Part shown: positions 44,082 to 53,337 of the stretch, in pieces | Layout: every line of letters begins with the position of its first letter | Numbering within the stretch: position 1 is the stretch's first letter | Assembly (NCBI RefSeq): GCF_021021415.1 | Contig: NZ_JAINWJ010000048.1 | Location: forward strand, 1 to 64,000 | Direction: 5' to 3' | DNA from: Martelella mediterranea | GTDB taxonomy: Bacteria > Pseudomonadota > Alphaproteobacteria > Rhizobiales > Rhizobiaceae | DNA length: 64,000 bases | Translations under genes and position numbers: made by a program | Notes under the pieces: model-generated | Told to the model about the DNA's origin: nothing | Seen by the model: the letters and a program-made list of their open reading frames with translations, nothing else | Database searches by the model: none

Positions 44082-44489
44082 ATCCCCAGCCTCGCCTCTA
44101 AATGAATCTTGTTATCTTCGGTTTCTTTTATTTCTTAGAGTCTGTGACGATCAAGGATTAAAGCTTTTGCCGCAGTCATGAGTCATTTCCCCGGTTTCCA
44201 GTTTTGCATCGGTGATTTTCGGACCCGCGATTTCGGCAAACCGGGGATTTCGCTGTTCACCTCAATGGATTCAACGCCTCCCGGCTCTGGCGCAAGACGG
44301 AAACCCTGTGTAAAACCCACGGAAAAGCGGTGCGATGGTCGGCATTGTCCCCGTTTTCAACAGGCTGGATTTCACGCTTCCGTCATTTGAGCATATGTGG
44401 ATAAACACGCGCACTGCCCACAGGCGAAAACCGGATGAGATTTTTTGTCCCGGTTTCTCCAATGTTATGAACAGCAGGCGAAGGACATA
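44082..44489. other. Probable chromosomal origin of replication (oriC)
   Basis: A 408-bp gene-free region between divergent hemE and the dikinase regulator. An AT-rich stretch (about 44101-44168) could unwind. A perfect DnaA box, TGTGGATAA (reverse TTATCCACA), is at 44396-44404. TTTTCAACA (44354) and TTATGAACA (44465) each match 7 of 9. GANTC sites are at 44104, 44138, 44180 and 44268. No CtrA site (TTAA-N7-TTAA) was seen. Synteny with known alphaproteobacterial origins is the strongest evidence. Confidence 0.75.
44396..44404 (-). promoter_or_regulatory. Consensus DnaA box
   Basis: TGTGGATAA on the plus strand is the exact complement of TTATCCACA. It is the only perfect 9-mer I found in the hemE-regulator gap. 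Confidence 0.75.
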
Positions 44490-45311
44490 GTGGAAAACCG
44501 GAAAAACTTCTTTCACCTGCATCTGATCTCCGATTCGACGGGCGAAACGCTGATCTCGGCGGGCCGCGCGGTCTCCGCCCAGTTCGGCGGTCATGAGCCG
44601 ATCGAGCATGTCTATCCGCTGATCAGAAGCCGCAAACAGCTTCTCACCGTGCTGCGCGCGATCGATGAGGCGCCGGGCATCGTGCTTTATACCGTTGTTA
44701 ATGAAGAGCTTTCCGCCCTGATCCACGAGATGTGTCGCGATATGGGCGTGCCGAGCGTCAATGTGCTGGAGCCGGTGGCCGCCGTGTTCCAGTCCTATCT
44801 CGGCACCACGCTGCAGCGCCGCGTCGGCGCCCAGCACAGCCTCAACGAGGATTATTTCGCCCGGATCGAGGCGCTGAATTTCACCATGGAACATGATGAC
44901 GGCCAGATGCCCGAGACCTATGACGAGGCCGATATCGTCATACTGGGGATAAGCCGCACGTCGAAAACGCCGACATGCGTCTATCTCGCCAATCGCGGCG
45001 TCAAGGCGGCCAATATCCCGATCGTGCCGGGGGTTGCGCTGCCGGACAGTCTCTACCGCGCTGAAAAGCCGCTGATCGTCTGCCTGATCGCGTCCACGGG
45101 GCGGATTTCGCAGGTGCGCGAATATCGTGAATTCGGCGCCGGCGGCGATCACGGCAAGAGCGATTATACCGACCGCGCCGTCATTGCCGAGGAACTGAAA
45201 TATGCCCGCTCGCTGGCCGCCCGAAACGACTGGCCGATTATCGACGTCACCCGCCGCTCGATCGAGGAGACGGCCGCCGCCATCCTCGCCCTGAAACACC
45301 AGCGCGGCTGA
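44490..45311 (+). CDS. Pyruvate, phosphate dikinase regulatory protein (DUF299)
   Basis: A 273-residue bifunctional kinase/pyrophosphorylase of the PPDK regulatory (PRPP) family. [20 protein letters not shown] is the N-terminal signature and [20 protein letters not shown] holds the P-loop-like motif. The start is GTG at 44490, with AAGGA upstream, rather than the longer TTG frame. It is the first gene right of the origin and is followed 19 bp later by maf. Confidence 0.92.
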   Translation: MENRKNFFHLHLISDSTGETLISAGRAVSAQFGGHEPIEHVYPLIRSRKQLLTVLRAIDEAPGIVLYTVVNEELSALIHEMCRDMGVPSVNVLEPVAAVFQSYLGTTLQRRVGAQHSLNEDYFARIEALNFTMEHDDGQMPETYDEADIVILGISRTSKTPTCVYLANRGVKAANIPIVPGVALPDSLYRAEKPLIVCLIASTGRISQVREYREFGAGGDHGKSDYTDRAVIAEELKYARSLAARNDWPIIDVTRRSIEETAAAILALKHQRG

Positions 45312-45330
45312 AAAGGCCGGAAGGAGAAAC

Positions 45331-45945
45331 ATGAGCGCTACCCCTGAAAAACCGGCGATCGTGCTTGCCTCGACCAGCCCGTCGCGCCGGGCGCTGCTTG
45401 CAAATGCCGGTCTCGTCTTCACCGCGAAAAAGCCGGATGTCGACGAGCGCGCCGTCGAAGCGCCCTATCTGAAGACGGGCGCAACACCCGCTTTTCTCGC
45501 TGCCCTGCTGTCGCGCGAAAAGGCGCTCGATGTTTCGGCGCGGGCGGAAAATGCGTTTGTGATCGGCGGCGACCAGGTGATGGAATTCGAAGGCAGGCCC
45601 TATTTCAAGCCGGAAAGTCGTGAAGAAGCCCGCGATCATCTGAAGCGGCTTTCGGGCCAGAGCCATTCGCTGATCAGCGCATTCGCGATTGCCAGAGACG
45701 GCGAAATTGTCTTCGAGGCCGCGGAGACGGCGCGGCTCACCATGCGCACGCTCGGTGAGGCGGCGATCGATCGCTACCTCGCGCTGCTTCCGGATGAGGT
45801 GCTTTTTTCCTCCGGCGTTTACCAGCTTGAAGGACCGGGCGTGCAACTGTTTTCGAAAATCGAAGGCGATTTCTTCACGATACTGGGCCTGCCGATGCTG
45901 ACGCTTTTGAAGGGCTTGCGCAAACTGGGAGCGATTGATGAGTGA
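45331..45945 (+). CDS. maf: Maf-family nucleotide pyrophosphatase
   Basis: A 204-residue house-cleaning nucleoside triphosphate pyrophosphatase. LASTSPSRRALLANAGLVF is the N-terminal signature, VIGGDQVMEFEGRPYFKPES the second, and SSGVYQLEGPGVQLFSKIEG the third. It overlaps aroE by 8 bp, and the stop lies inside a parS-like site. Confidence 0.94.
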   Translation: MSATPEKPAIVLASTSPSRRALLANAGLVFTAKKPDVDERAVEAPYLKTGATPAFLAALLSREKALDVSARAENAFVIGGDQVMEFEGRPYFKPESREEARDHLKRLSGQSHSLISAFAIARDGEIVFEAAETARLTMRTLGEAAIDRYLALLPDEVLFSSGVYQLEGPGVQLFSKIEGDFFTILGLPMLTLLKGLRKLGAIDE

Positions 45946-46798
45946 TTCACGTGAAACGGCAAGACCGAAGGCCTGCGTCATCGGCCATCCTGTGGATCAG
46001 TCGCGCTCGCCGCTGGTGCATGGCTACTGGCTGAAGAAATACGGCATTGACGGAGAGTATGTCCGTCAGGATGTCGCGCCCGGCGCAATCGGCGAATTCA
46101 TGGATAAGTTGCGCTCCGGCGAGGCCGGCTATGTCGGCTGCAATGTCACTATGCCCTACAAGGCCGCAGCCTTCGAGCTTGCCGATGAGCGCGACGAGCT
46201 TGCCACCACGCTCGGCGTCGCCAACACGCTGTGGGTGGAAGGTGGCCGCATCCACGCGACCAATACCGATGGCTTCGGCTTTGCCAGCAGCCTCGACGCG
46301 CTCCATCCCGGCTGGGATTATGCCGAGCGCGCGGTGGTGCTGGGCGCCGGCGGCGGCGCCAGCGCCGTGGTGCTGGCGCTGAAGAATCGCGGCTTTTCCC
46401 ATGTCCATATTGTCAACCGCACGCTCGCGCGCGCCTCAGAGCTCGCCTTCAGGCTTGGCGACCGGGTTCATGCCCACGACATGGACAATCTCGAAGCGGT
46501 GATGGAAGGCGCCGGCCTGTTCGTCAACACCACCTCGCTCGGCATGAAGGGCGGCGCGGTTCCGGATTTCGATTTCTCGCCGCTCAATGAAAACGCGATC
46601 GTCGCCGATATCGTCTACGTGCCGCTCGAAACGCCGATCCTCAAACAGGCGAAACAACAGGGTTTCAGAACCGCCGAAGGCATCGGCATGCTGCTGCACC
46701 AGGCCGTGCCCGGTTTCGAGAAATGGTTCGGCCGAAAGCCCGACGTCGATGACGGGCTGATGGCCGAAATCCTTGCCGATCTCGGGGAAACGGCATGA
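45938..46798 (+). CDS. aroE: Shikimate dehydrogenase
   Basis: A 286-residue NADPH enzyme of aromatic amino-acid synthesis. The substrate site is [16 protein letters not shown], the catalytic lysine is in [13 protein letters not shown], and the NADP loop is [16 protein letters not shown]. The ATG at 45938 follows an unused TTG. Codons 3-6 (D-S-R-E-T region) carry a parS-like palindrome. It overlaps coaE by 4 bp. Confidence 0.96.
   Translation: MSDSRETARPKACVIGHPVDQSRSPLVHGYWLKKYGIDGEYVRQDVAPGAIGEFMDKLRSGEAGYVGCNVTMPYKAAAFELADERDELATTLGVANTLWVEGGRIHATNTDGFGFASSLDALHPGWDYAERAVVLGAGGGASAVVLALKNRGFSHVHIVNRTLARASELAFRLGDRVHAHDMDNLEAVMEGAGLFVNTTSLGMKGGAVPDFDFSPLNENAIVADIVYVPLETPILKQAKQQGFRTAEGIGMLLHQAVPGFEKWFGRKPDVDDGLMAEILADLGETA
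45943..45958. other. parS-like site at the maf-aroE junction (14/16)
   Basis: TGATTCACGTGAAACG matches the parS consensus in 14 of 16 positions. It begins at the maf stop codon and reads S-D-S-R-E-T-A in aroE. It is the only candidate right of the origin, 1.5 kb away. Confidence 0.65.
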
Positions 46799-47418
46799 TC
46801 GTGCTCGGCCTCACCGGATCGATCGGCATGGGCAAGTCGACCACGGCGGGCTTTTTCGCCGAGGCGGGCATGCCGGTCTTCAACGCCGATGACGCCGTAC
46901 ACCGGCTTTATCGCGGCCGTGCTGTCGAACCTGTGGAAGCGGTCTTCCCCGGCGTCGCCGTCAATGGCGCGATCGACCGGCAGAAGCTCAGCAAGGCGCT
47001 TGCCGGCAAGGCCGAGAACTTCAAGCGGCTCGAGGCGATCGTCCATCCGCTGGTGCGCGAGGAACGACGCGCCTTTCTGGAGCAGGCCCAGGCCGATGGC
47101 GCGCCGATCGCGGTGCTCGACATACCGCTGCTTTATGAGACCGGCGGCGAGCGCGATGTCGATTATGTCGTGGTCGTCACCTGCGATCCGGAAATCCAGC
47201 GCGAACGCGTGCTGTCGCGGCCGGAAATGACGGTGGAAAAACTCGAAACCGTGCTGAAACAACAGCTCCCCGATGGCGAAAAACGCGCGCGGGCCGATTA
47301 TATTGTCGACACCGGCAACGGCATGGACGCGGCGCGTACGGCGGTTGGCGCGATCATTGCCGATCTGAAAACACGGGGCCCGCGGGCGACAACAGACAGC
47401 ACAAGGGACAATATCTGA
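46795..47418 (+). CDS. coaE: Dephospho-CoA kinase
   Basis: A 207-residue kinase for the last step of coenzyme A synthesis. The P-loop is [20 protein letters not shown] at the N terminus; [20 protein letters not shown] is the family's second block. ATGA overlaps join it to aroE, and a one-base overlap joins it to dnaQ. Confidence 0.96.
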   Translation: MIVLGLTGSIGMGKSTTAGFFAEAGMPVFNADDAVHRLYRGRAVEPVEAVFPGVAVNGAIDRQKLSKALAGKAENFKRLEAIVHPLVREERRAFLEQAQADGAPIAVLDIPLLYETGGERDVDYVVVVTCDPEIQRERVLSRPEMTVEKLETVLKQQLPDGEKRARADYIVDTGNGMDAARTAVGAIIADLKTRGPRATTDSTRDNI

Positions 47419-48131
47419 TGAAGGCGCAGCGCGATATCATCTTCGATACCGAAACCACCGGTATGGACAAGAATGACGATCGGATCATCGAGATCGGCGC
47501 CGTCGAACTGCTTGACCATTTTCCGACCGGCCGCACCTTCCACGTCTATATCAATGCCGATGGCAAGACCGTGCACCCGGAAGCCCTGCAGGTGCACGGC
47601 ATCACCGACGAGTTCCTGCAGGACAAGCCGAAATTCTCGGAAATCGCCGATGATCTTCTGGCCTTTTTCGACGGCGCGCGCTGGATCGCCCACAATGCCG
47701 CGTTCGACATGGGCTTCATCAATGTCGAGCTCGGCCGGTTGGGCAAGGGGCCGATCGCCGATGACATGGTGCTCGACACCCTGGCGCTGGCGCGCCGCAA
47801 GCATCCCATGGGCCCCAACAGCCTCGACGCGCTCTGCAAGCGTTATTCGATCGACAATGCCCACCGCACCAAGCACGGCGCGCTGCTCGATGCCGAATTG
47901 CTGGCGGAAGTCTATATCGAGATGTCGGGCGGCAGACAGGCCGCGTTCCGCCTCGTCAATGCCGGCGACGGCGATCAGTATGATGCCGATGGCAATGTCC
48001 GCAAACTCCCGCCCCTCGTCCGCCCCCGCCCGCTTGCCCCACGCATTCACCCGGAAGAACTGGAAGCCCACGCGAAAATGGTCGCCGAGATCGGCGACAA
48101 GGCGTTGTGGCATTCGGTGGCGGTGGAGTAG
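47418..48131 (+). CDS. dnaQ: DNA polymerase III subunit epsilon
   Basis: A 237-residue 3'-5' proofreading exonuclease. The three Exo motifs are visible: DTETTGMDKNDDRIIEIGAV, HNAAFDMGFINVEL, and HGALLDAELLAEVY. The start overlaps the coaE stop by one base. Last of regulator-maf-aroE-coaE-dnaQ. Confidence 0.96.
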   Translation: MKAQRDIIFDTETTGMDKNDDRIIEIGAVELLDHFPTGRTFHVYINADGKTVHPEALQVHGITDEFLQDKPKFSEIADDLLAFFDGARWIAHNAAFDMGFINVELGRLGKGPIADDMVLDTLALARRKHPMGPNSLDALCKRYSIDNAHRTKHGALLDAELLAEVYIEMSGGRQAAFRLVNAGDGDQYDADGNVRKLPPLVRPRPLAPRIHPEELEAHAKMVAEIGDKALWHSVAVE

Positions 48132-48155
48132 CGGGCGGGGCGGCTGCCACCCCTG

Positions 48156-48178
48156 ATCTCCCCCTCAAGGGGGGAGAT
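48156..48178. terminator. Hairpin between dnaQ and the SDR gene (repeat core)
   Basis: ATCTCCCCC (48156-48164) pairs with GGGGGAGAT (48170-48178), between convergent genes. It is the core of the 15844-15981 repeat family, reused as a likely terminator. Confidence 0.55.
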
Positions 48179-48207
48179 AGTGCGGGCGTTCCTCCGGCCC
48201 AACCATC

Positions 48208-49098
48208 TCACTTCACATATTTGCGCCAGTCATGCTCTTCCTTGAACCCCAGAACCTCGCGGATCTTGCGGTTGGAGAGTGGGGCCTCGTATTCTTCCAG
48301 TTCGCGCGTGATCGGCGTGTTGGGAGCGTATTTGGCGAGGAAGCTTGCGGTCGGTTCGTTGGCGGTGATGGTGTCGTTGGTGGCGTTGAACACCTGAAAG
48401 CCGAGGCCATCTTTCTCAAGGCAGAGATCGACGATCTGGCCGAGATCGCGGGCGTCGATATAGCTCCAGGCATTGCGCTTGCGCGAGGGCGGATCGGCGA
48501 GGAAGCCCGGGAAATTGGCATAGTCTTCCGGCGAGATCACGTTGCCGATCCTGAGGGCGTAAATGTCGGCGCCAAAGCGCATGGCGAAGGCGCGGGCGGT
48601 TTTCTCGTTGCAGACCTTGGAAAGCCCGTAGCTGTCCATCGGGTCGACATCGTAATCCTCTTCCAGCGGGAACGACTTGAAATCCTTGTCGCCCTCGGTG
48701 AAGCAGACGCCATAGGTGGTTTCGCTGGAGGCGATGATCACCTTGCGCACGCCAAGTTTCATCGCCGCCTCGATGACATTGTAGGTCGAGACCACATTCG
48801 TCTCATAGGTCACATTGTCGGGCTGCAGCAGCACGCGCGGCACGGCGGCGAAATGGACGACCGCGTCCGGCGCCTTCGGCAGCGCGCCGCTCTCATAGCC
48901 ATCAAAGCCGAAATGCATCGACAGCGCGTTGAAAACCTCGCCGCTCTTGGTGAGATCGGTGGTGAGCGTATTCACGCCCGGATGGTCGAACGGTTTCAGG
49001 TCGAGATTGAGGACGCTGTGACCCCTGTTCAGAAGATAGGGAATGACATCGCGGCCGGCCTTGCCGCTGCCGCCGGTGAAAACGATACGCTTGCTCAT
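48208..49098 (-). CDS. NAD-dependent epimerase/dehydratase (SDR) family protein
   Basis: A 296-residue extended SDR. The NAD site is IVFTGGSGKAGRDVIPYLLN; VVHFAAVPRVLLQPDNV and the catalytic YGLSK (in DPMDSYGLSKVCNEK) are clear. Its pattern suggests a nucleotide-sugar or uronate dehydrogenase-like enzyme. It is divergent from the SorC regulator, and a palindrome (49112-49131) lies 14 bp upstream. Substrate unknown. Confidence 0.85.
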   Translation of the reverse strand: MSKRIVFTGGSGKAGRDVIPYLLNRGHSVLNLDLKPFDHPGVNTLTTDLTKSGEVFNALSMHFGFDGYESGALPKAPDAVVHFAAVPRVLLQPDNVTYETNVVSTYNVIEAAMKLGVRKVIIASSETTYGVCFTEGDKDFKSFPLEEDYDVDPMDSYGLSKVCNEKTARAFAMRFGADIYALRIGNVISPEDYANFPGFLADPPSRKRNAWSYIDARDLGQIVDLCLEKDGLGFQVFNATNDTITANEPTASFLAKYAPNTPITRELEEYEAPLSNRKIREVLGFKEEHDWRKYVK

Positions 49099-49111
49099 GG
49101 TTCCTCACTGT

Positions 49112-49131
49112 CCGCCATCTTGATATGGCGG
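49112..49131. promoter_or_regulatory. Inverted repeat upstream of the SDR gene
   Basis: CCGCCAT-CTTGAT-ATGGCGG is a 7-bp perfect inverted repeat between the SDR start and the SorC gene. A candidate operator for the SorC protein. Confidence 0.4.
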
Positions 49132-49215
49132 CTTTTCCCGATCCGTTAGGACGGCGCGAAACCGCCGCTGCCTGCTTTTATCGTCATCGCCCCCCGATCG
49201 ACAAGCGCCCGCGTG

Positions 49216-49233
49216 CCGAAAACCGGTTTTCGG
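49216..49233. repeat. 18-bp perfect palindrome
   Basis: CCGAAAACCGGTTTTCGG is perfectly self-complementary and lies in the divergent SDR-SorC gap, about 100 bp before sorC. It may be an operator or a short intergenic palindrome of the kind common in rhizobia. Confidence 0.55.
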
Positions 49234-49334
49234 GGAATGAGCGACAGCAAGCGCCGGGACTGGTTCCCTTCAGGCGCTGCAGGCACTAAGCTGCCGGTTG
49301 ACGAAGGCTCAACCAAGGAAGATGGCGGCCCGCA

Positions 49335-50288
49335 ATGGCGAAGAAAATCGGCAAAACTTCCCGTCTCGACGATGCGGCCCGCGCCGGCTGGCTTTACTAT
49401 GTCGCCGGCCGCACCCAGGACGAGATTGCCGCCGCCATGGGCATTTCCCGCCAGAGCGCCCAGCGCCTGGTATCGCTGGCCATGTCGGAACGGCTGATCA
49501 AGGTCCGCCTCGACCACCCGATCGCCGAATGCCTGGCGCTTTCAAGCGCGCTGCAGCAGGAATTCGGGCTGAAACAGGCGGTGGTGGTGCCGAGCGATCC
49601 GGGCTCCGACAGTTCCGTCGCCGGCATTGCCGAGGAAGGCGCCGCCGAAATCGAGCGCTGGCTGAAACGCGCCGAGCCGACCGTGCTTGCCATGGGTACC
49701 GGGCGCACGCTGCGCGCCGCCGTTGAGCAGCTGCCGCCGATGGATTGCCCGCAACACCGGATCGTCTCGCTCACCGGCAATATCAGCCCGGATGGCTCGG
49801 CGGCCTATTACAACGTCATCTTCCTGATGGCCGACGCCATCAATGCCCGCCATTTCCCGATGCCGCTGCCGGTTCTGGTGTCGACGCCCGAGGAGCGCAT
49901 CCTGTTTCACGCTCAGCCGCTGGTGAAGCCGACGCTGGAGCTCGGTGCCACAGCGGATGCGACATTCGTCGGCATCGGCGAGCTTGGCGCGCACGCGCCC
50001 CTTCTGGTCGACGGTTTCCTGACGGCCGGCGAGATGGAGGAACTGCTTGCCGCGGGCGCTGCCGGCGAAATCTGCGGCTGGATCTTCGGCGACAACGGCC
50101 AGCTTCTGGACCACCCGATCAACCAGCGCGTTGCCAGCATTCCCATTCCGGTCCATGAGGATACCACGGTGTTTGGCCTCGCCCGGGGCGCGCGCAAGCA
50201 TCGCGCCATCCGCGCGGCCGTCCGCGGCGGTCAGATTAACGCGCTGATCACCGATGAGGACGCGGCCCGCTATCTGTTGAAGGGCTGA
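49335..50288 (+). CDS. SorC/DeoR-type sugar-binding transcriptional regulator
   Basis: A 317-residue regulator with an N-terminal helix-turn-helix (GRTQDEIAAAMGISRQSAQRLVS, cut here to its core QDEIAAAMGISRQSAQRLV) and a C-terminal phosphosugar-binding domain (VLAMGTGRTLRAAVEQL; DHPINQRVASIPIP). This is the SorC layout, in which a sugar phosphate modulates DNA binding. It is divergent from the SDR gene and 144 bp upstream of the carboxynorspermidine genes. The effector is not known. Confidence 0.88.
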   Translation: MAKKIGKTSRLDDAARAGWLYYVAGRTQDEIAAAMGISRQSAQRLVSLAMSERLIKVRLDHPIAECLALSSALQQEFGLKQAVVVPSDPGSDSSVAGIAEEGAAEIERWLKRAEPTVLAMGTGRTLRAAVEQLPPMDCPQHRIVSLTGNISPDGSAAYYNVIFLMADAINARHFPMPLPVLVSTPEERILFHAQPLVKPTLELGATADATFVGIGELGAHAPLLVDGFLTAGEMEELLAAGAAGEICGWIFGDNGQLLDHPINQRVASIPIPVHEDTTVFGLARGARKHRAIRAAVRGGQINALITDEDAARYLLKG

Positions 50289-50343
50289 GAGCGTTGCGAC
50301 CGGGGCTTTATGCTGTCGACCCGGCGAAATCCCCGCTTCGAGG

Positions 50344-50371
50344 TTGATTTTACCGTCCGCTTGAATATGTA
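50344..50371 (+). promoter_or_regulatory. Candidate promoter for the carboxynorspermidine operon
   Basis: TTGATT (50344-50349), a 16-bp spacer and TATGTA (50366-50371) lie 62 bp before the decarboxylase ATG. Matches are fair, not strong. Confidence 0.35.
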
Positions 50372-50432
50372 GACCCCGACAGCCCGTCGCGCCCGGGCGC
50401 TTCTTTGACGCCGCCTGAAAGAGGTCACGCCG

Positions 50433-51527
50433 ATGCAAACGCCCTATTATCTCATCGACAAGCAGCGCCTGACAGCGAACATGGAAAAGATAGCATGGTT
50501 GCGCCAGGCCTCCGGCGCCAAGGCCCTGCTCGCGCTCAAATGCTTCGCCACCTGGTCGGTGTTTGACCTGATGAGCCAGTATATGGACGGCACCACCTCT
50601 TCCTCGCTCTACGAGGTCAAACTCGGCTACGAGAAATTCGGCGGCGAGACCCACGCCTATTCGGTGGCCTATGGCGAAGACGAGATCGACGAAGTGCTCG
50701 CCAATTGCGACAAGATCATCTTCAATTCGGTCGGTCAGCTTTCCCGGTTCGAGCGTCAGTCGGCTGACAGGATCCGCGGCTTGCGCGTCAATCCGCAGGT
50801 CTCGAGCTCGGATTTCGACCTCGCCGATCCCGCCCGGCCGTTCTCGCGGCTCGGCGAGCATGATCCGGCGGTGATCGAGCCGGTGCTCGACAAGGTTACC
50901 GGCTTCATGTTCCATAACAATTGCGAAAACGAGGATTTCGAACGTTTCGACGACATGCTCGGCGTGATCGAAGAGCGTTTTGGCCATCTCCTGTCGCGGC
51001 TCGACTGGGTCAGCCTTGGCGGCGGCATCCATTTCACCGGCGAAAACTATCCGCTGGAAAGGCTTGCCGACCGGCTGAAGGCGTTTGCGGAAAAATACAG
51101 CGTTCAGGTCTATCTGGAACCCGGCGAGGCGGCGATTACGGGTGCCGCGACGCTGGAAGTGACGGTGCTCGACACGCTCAACAACGGCAAGGATCTCGCC
51201 ATCGTCGATTCATCGATCGAGGCCCATATGCTCGACCTGCTGATCTATCGCGAGCGCGCCACGATTTTGCCCGATACCGGGCCGCACAAGGTGATGATCT
51301 GCGGCAAGTCCTGCCTTGCGGGCGATATTTTCGGCGAATTTTCCTTCGAGCAGCCGGTGAAGGTCGGCGATCGTCTTTCGATCGAAAACGCCGCCGGTTA
51401 TACGATGGTCAAGAAGAACTGGTTCAATGGCGTGAAAATGCCGGCGATCGCCCATCGGGAGCTGGATGGAACCATCCGTCCCGTGCGCCAGTTCGGCTAT
51501 GAGGATTATGTCGCGAGCCTTTCGTGA
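50433..51527 (+). CDS. nspC: Carboxynorspermidine decarboxylase
   Basis: A 364-residue PLP enzyme of the alanine-racemase fold that decarboxylates carboxy(nor)spermidine to spermidine or norspermidine. The PLP lysine is in ALLALKCFATWSVF (about residue 32); WVSLGGGIHFTGENYP, LEPGEAAITGAATL and ICGKSCLAGDIFGEF are family motifs. It is followed 58 bp later by its dehydrogenase partner. The 98-bp leader has only a modest promoter. Confidence 0.93.
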   Translation: MQTPYYLIDKQRLTANMEKIAWLRQASGAKALLALKCFATWSVFDLMSQYMDGTTSSSLYEVKLGYEKFGGETHAYSVAYGEDEIDEVLANCDKIIFNSVGQLSRFERQSADRIRGLRVNPQVSSSDFDLADPARPFSRLGEHDPAVIEPVLDKVTGFMFHNNCENEDFERFDDMLGVIEERFGHLLSRLDWVSLGGGIHFTGENYPLERLADRLKAFAEKYSVQVYLEPGEAAITGAATLEVTVLDTLNNGKDLAIVDSSIEAHMLDLLIYRERATILPDTGPHKVMICGKSCLAGDIFGEFSFEQPVKVGDRLSIENAAGYTMVKKNWFNGVKMPAIAHRELDGTIRPVRQFGYEDYVASLS

Positions 51528-51585
51528 CGCTTGATTTTTCACCGGCCCAGCGGCCACAACGGACGAAACCGGAGACGTTGTCCTG

Positions 51586-52830
51586 ATGAAGAAGAATGTC
51601 CTGATTATCGGCGCCGGCGGCGTCGCCCAGGTGGTGGCTCATAAATGCGCCCAGAACAATGATGTGCTCGGCGACATTCATATCGCCTCGCGCACCAAGG
51701 CGAAATGCGATGCGATCATCGAAAGCATCATGGAAAAGAAGGCGCTGAAGCAGGAGGGCGTGTTGCAGGCGCACCAGCTCGACGCGCTTGATATTCCCGC
51801 GACCGTCGGCCTGATCAAGGAGACCGGCGTCGAGATCGTCATCAATGTCGGCACGGCGTTTCTCAACATGTCGGTTCTGGAAGCCTGCCTCGAGACGGGC
51901 GCGGCCTATATCGACACCGCCATCCATGAAGAGCCCGACAAGATCTGCGAAACCCCGCCGTGGTATGCCAACTACGAGTGGAAGCGGAAGGACCGTTGCG
52001 CCCAGAAGGGCGTGACCGCGATCCTCGGTGCCGGCTTCGACCCAGGCGTCGTCAACGCCTATGCGCGCCTTGCCAAGGACGACTATGTCGACGACATCAC
52101 CGATATCGATATCGTCGACATCAATGCCGGCAGCCACGGCAAGTATTTCGCCACAAATTTCGATCCGGAGATCAATTTCCGCGAGTTCACCGGCGTGGTC
52201 TATGCCTGGCAGAACAATGAGTGGACGACGAACAAGATGTTCGAGATCGGCCATGAATTCGATCTGCCGGTCGTGGGCAAGCAGAAGGCCTATATGTCCG
52301 GCCATGACGAGATCCACTCGCTGGCCAAGAATATGGGCTCGCCCAATGTCCGCTTCTGGATGGGCTTCGGAGATCATTACATCAACGTCTTCACCGTGCT
52401 CAAAAGCCTCGGCCTCTTATCGGAGCAGAAGGTGAAATTGGCCGACGGCCAGGAAGTGGTGCCGCTCAAGGTGGTCAAGGCCGTGCTGCCCGATCCCTCC
52501 TCGCTCGCGCCCGGCTATACCGGCAACACCTGCATCGGCGATTTCGTCAAGGGCACCAAGGACGGCAAGCCGGCGGAAGTGTTCATCTACAACGTGTCGG
52601 ACCACAAGCAAGCCTATAACGAGGTCGGCTCGCAGGGCATTTCCTACACCGCCGGCGTGCCCCCGGTCGCGGCGGCCATGCTGGTGGCCACCGGCGAGTG
52701 GGATGTGAAGACCATGGCCAATGTCGAGGAACTGCCGCCCAAGCCGTTCCTGCACATCCTGAACCAGATCGGCCTGCCGACCCGGATCAGGGACGAAAAC
52801 GGCGACCGCGCGCTCGATTTCTCGAAGTAG
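51586..52830 (+). CDS. Carboxynorspermidine synthase (saccharopine dehydrogenase family)
   Basis: A 414-residue NADPH-dependent reductase that condenses aspartate semialdehyde with a diamine to give carboxy(nor)spermidine. The Rossmann motif is VLIIGAGGVAQVVAHKCAQN. VTAILGAGFDPGVVNAYARL is the saccharopine-dehydrogenase block. With the decarboxylase it makes the full alternative polyamine route, widespread in alphaproteobacteria. Ends 8 bp before a strong hairpin. Confidence 0.92.
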   Translation: MKKNVLIIGAGGVAQVVAHKCAQNNDVLGDIHIASRTKAKCDAIIESIMEKKALKQEGVLQAHQLDALDIPATVGLIKETGVEIVINVGTAFLNMSVLEACLETGAAYIDTAIHEEPDKICETPPWYANYEWKRKDRCAQKGVTAILGAGFDPGVVNAYARLAKDDYVDDITDIDIVDINAGSHGKYFATNFDPEINFREFTGVVYAWQNNEWTTNKMFEIGHEFDLPVVGKQKAYMSGHDEIHSLAKNMGSPNVRFWMGFGDHYINVFTVLKSLGLLSEQKVKLADGQEVVPLKVVKAVLPDPSSLAPGYTGNTCIGDFVKGTKDGKPAEVFIYNVSDHKQAYNEVGSQGISYTAGVPPVAAAMLVATGEWDVKTMANVEELPPKPFLHILNQIGLPTRIRDENGDRALDFSK

Positions 52831-52838
52831 ATTGAGAC

Positions 52839-52870
52839 CCGGCGCGGCCTGTCGAAACAGGCCGCGCCGG
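52839..52870. terminator. 14-bp stem bidirectional terminator
   Basis: CCGGCGCGGCCTGT (52839-52852), loop CGAA, then ACAGGCCGCGCCGG (52857-52870): a perfect 14-bp stem with a stable tetraloop, between converging genes. Confidence 0.65.
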
Positions 52871-52872
52871 CT

Positions 52873-53337
52873 TCAGCGCGCAAGGCCGAACTGAATCTCG
52901 ATCCGGTGATAACCGGCCTTGGCGCCGTTCCATGCATGATAGATTTCCCGGCTCTCGCCAGAGAAGACATGGCGGGAGTGCTCGATCTCTTCCACAAGCG
53001 GCGCGTAGCCTTTCGTGAACAGACCCCGTAGCGTACCCTGATAGGTGGTAGTCGCGACGATGATCGGCTCGAATGCCTTGAGCGCGAAGTCGCCCTGATG
53101 GCTGTATCCGTCGGGCACCGTCACCAGGCAGCAGATCGTCCAGTCGAACAGCGTCTTGCCGTCATGGGGTAGGTTCTGCGCCATGAATATCCATGGACCG
53201 GCGATCGCGAGGCCACAGGCCGCCGCCTCGTTTTCAATCTTCGGCGACAGCTCCGCCGCCGCCGCCTTTACGTCAGGGATGGCAAGGCGGCGCGATGCCG
53301 TCAGTCCCTTGAATGCTTCCGTCTCGATAATTTTCAT
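52873..53337 (-). CDS. GyrI-like small-molecule-binding protein
   Basis: A 154-residue protein resembling the GyrI/AraC effector-binding (SHS2) fold. KIIETEAFKGLTASRRLAIP and the aromatic-rich GPWIFMAQNLPHDGKTLFDW support it. The start at 53337 was preferred to the longer frame. No DNA-binding domain, so it probably binds or sequesters a ligand. Function unknown. Confidence 0.65.
   Translation of the reverse strand: MKIIETEAFKGLTASRRLAIPDVKAAAAELSPKIENEAAACGLAIAGPWIFMAQNLPHDGKTLFDWTICCLVTVPDGYSHQGDFALKAFEPIIVATTTYQGTLRGLFTKGYAPLVEEIEHSRHVFSGESREIYHAWNGAKAGYHRIEIQFGLAR

Noticed and set aside
44082-44489. CtrA binding sites in oriC
   Set aside because: TTAA occurs once near 44158 but no second TTAA seven bases away was found.
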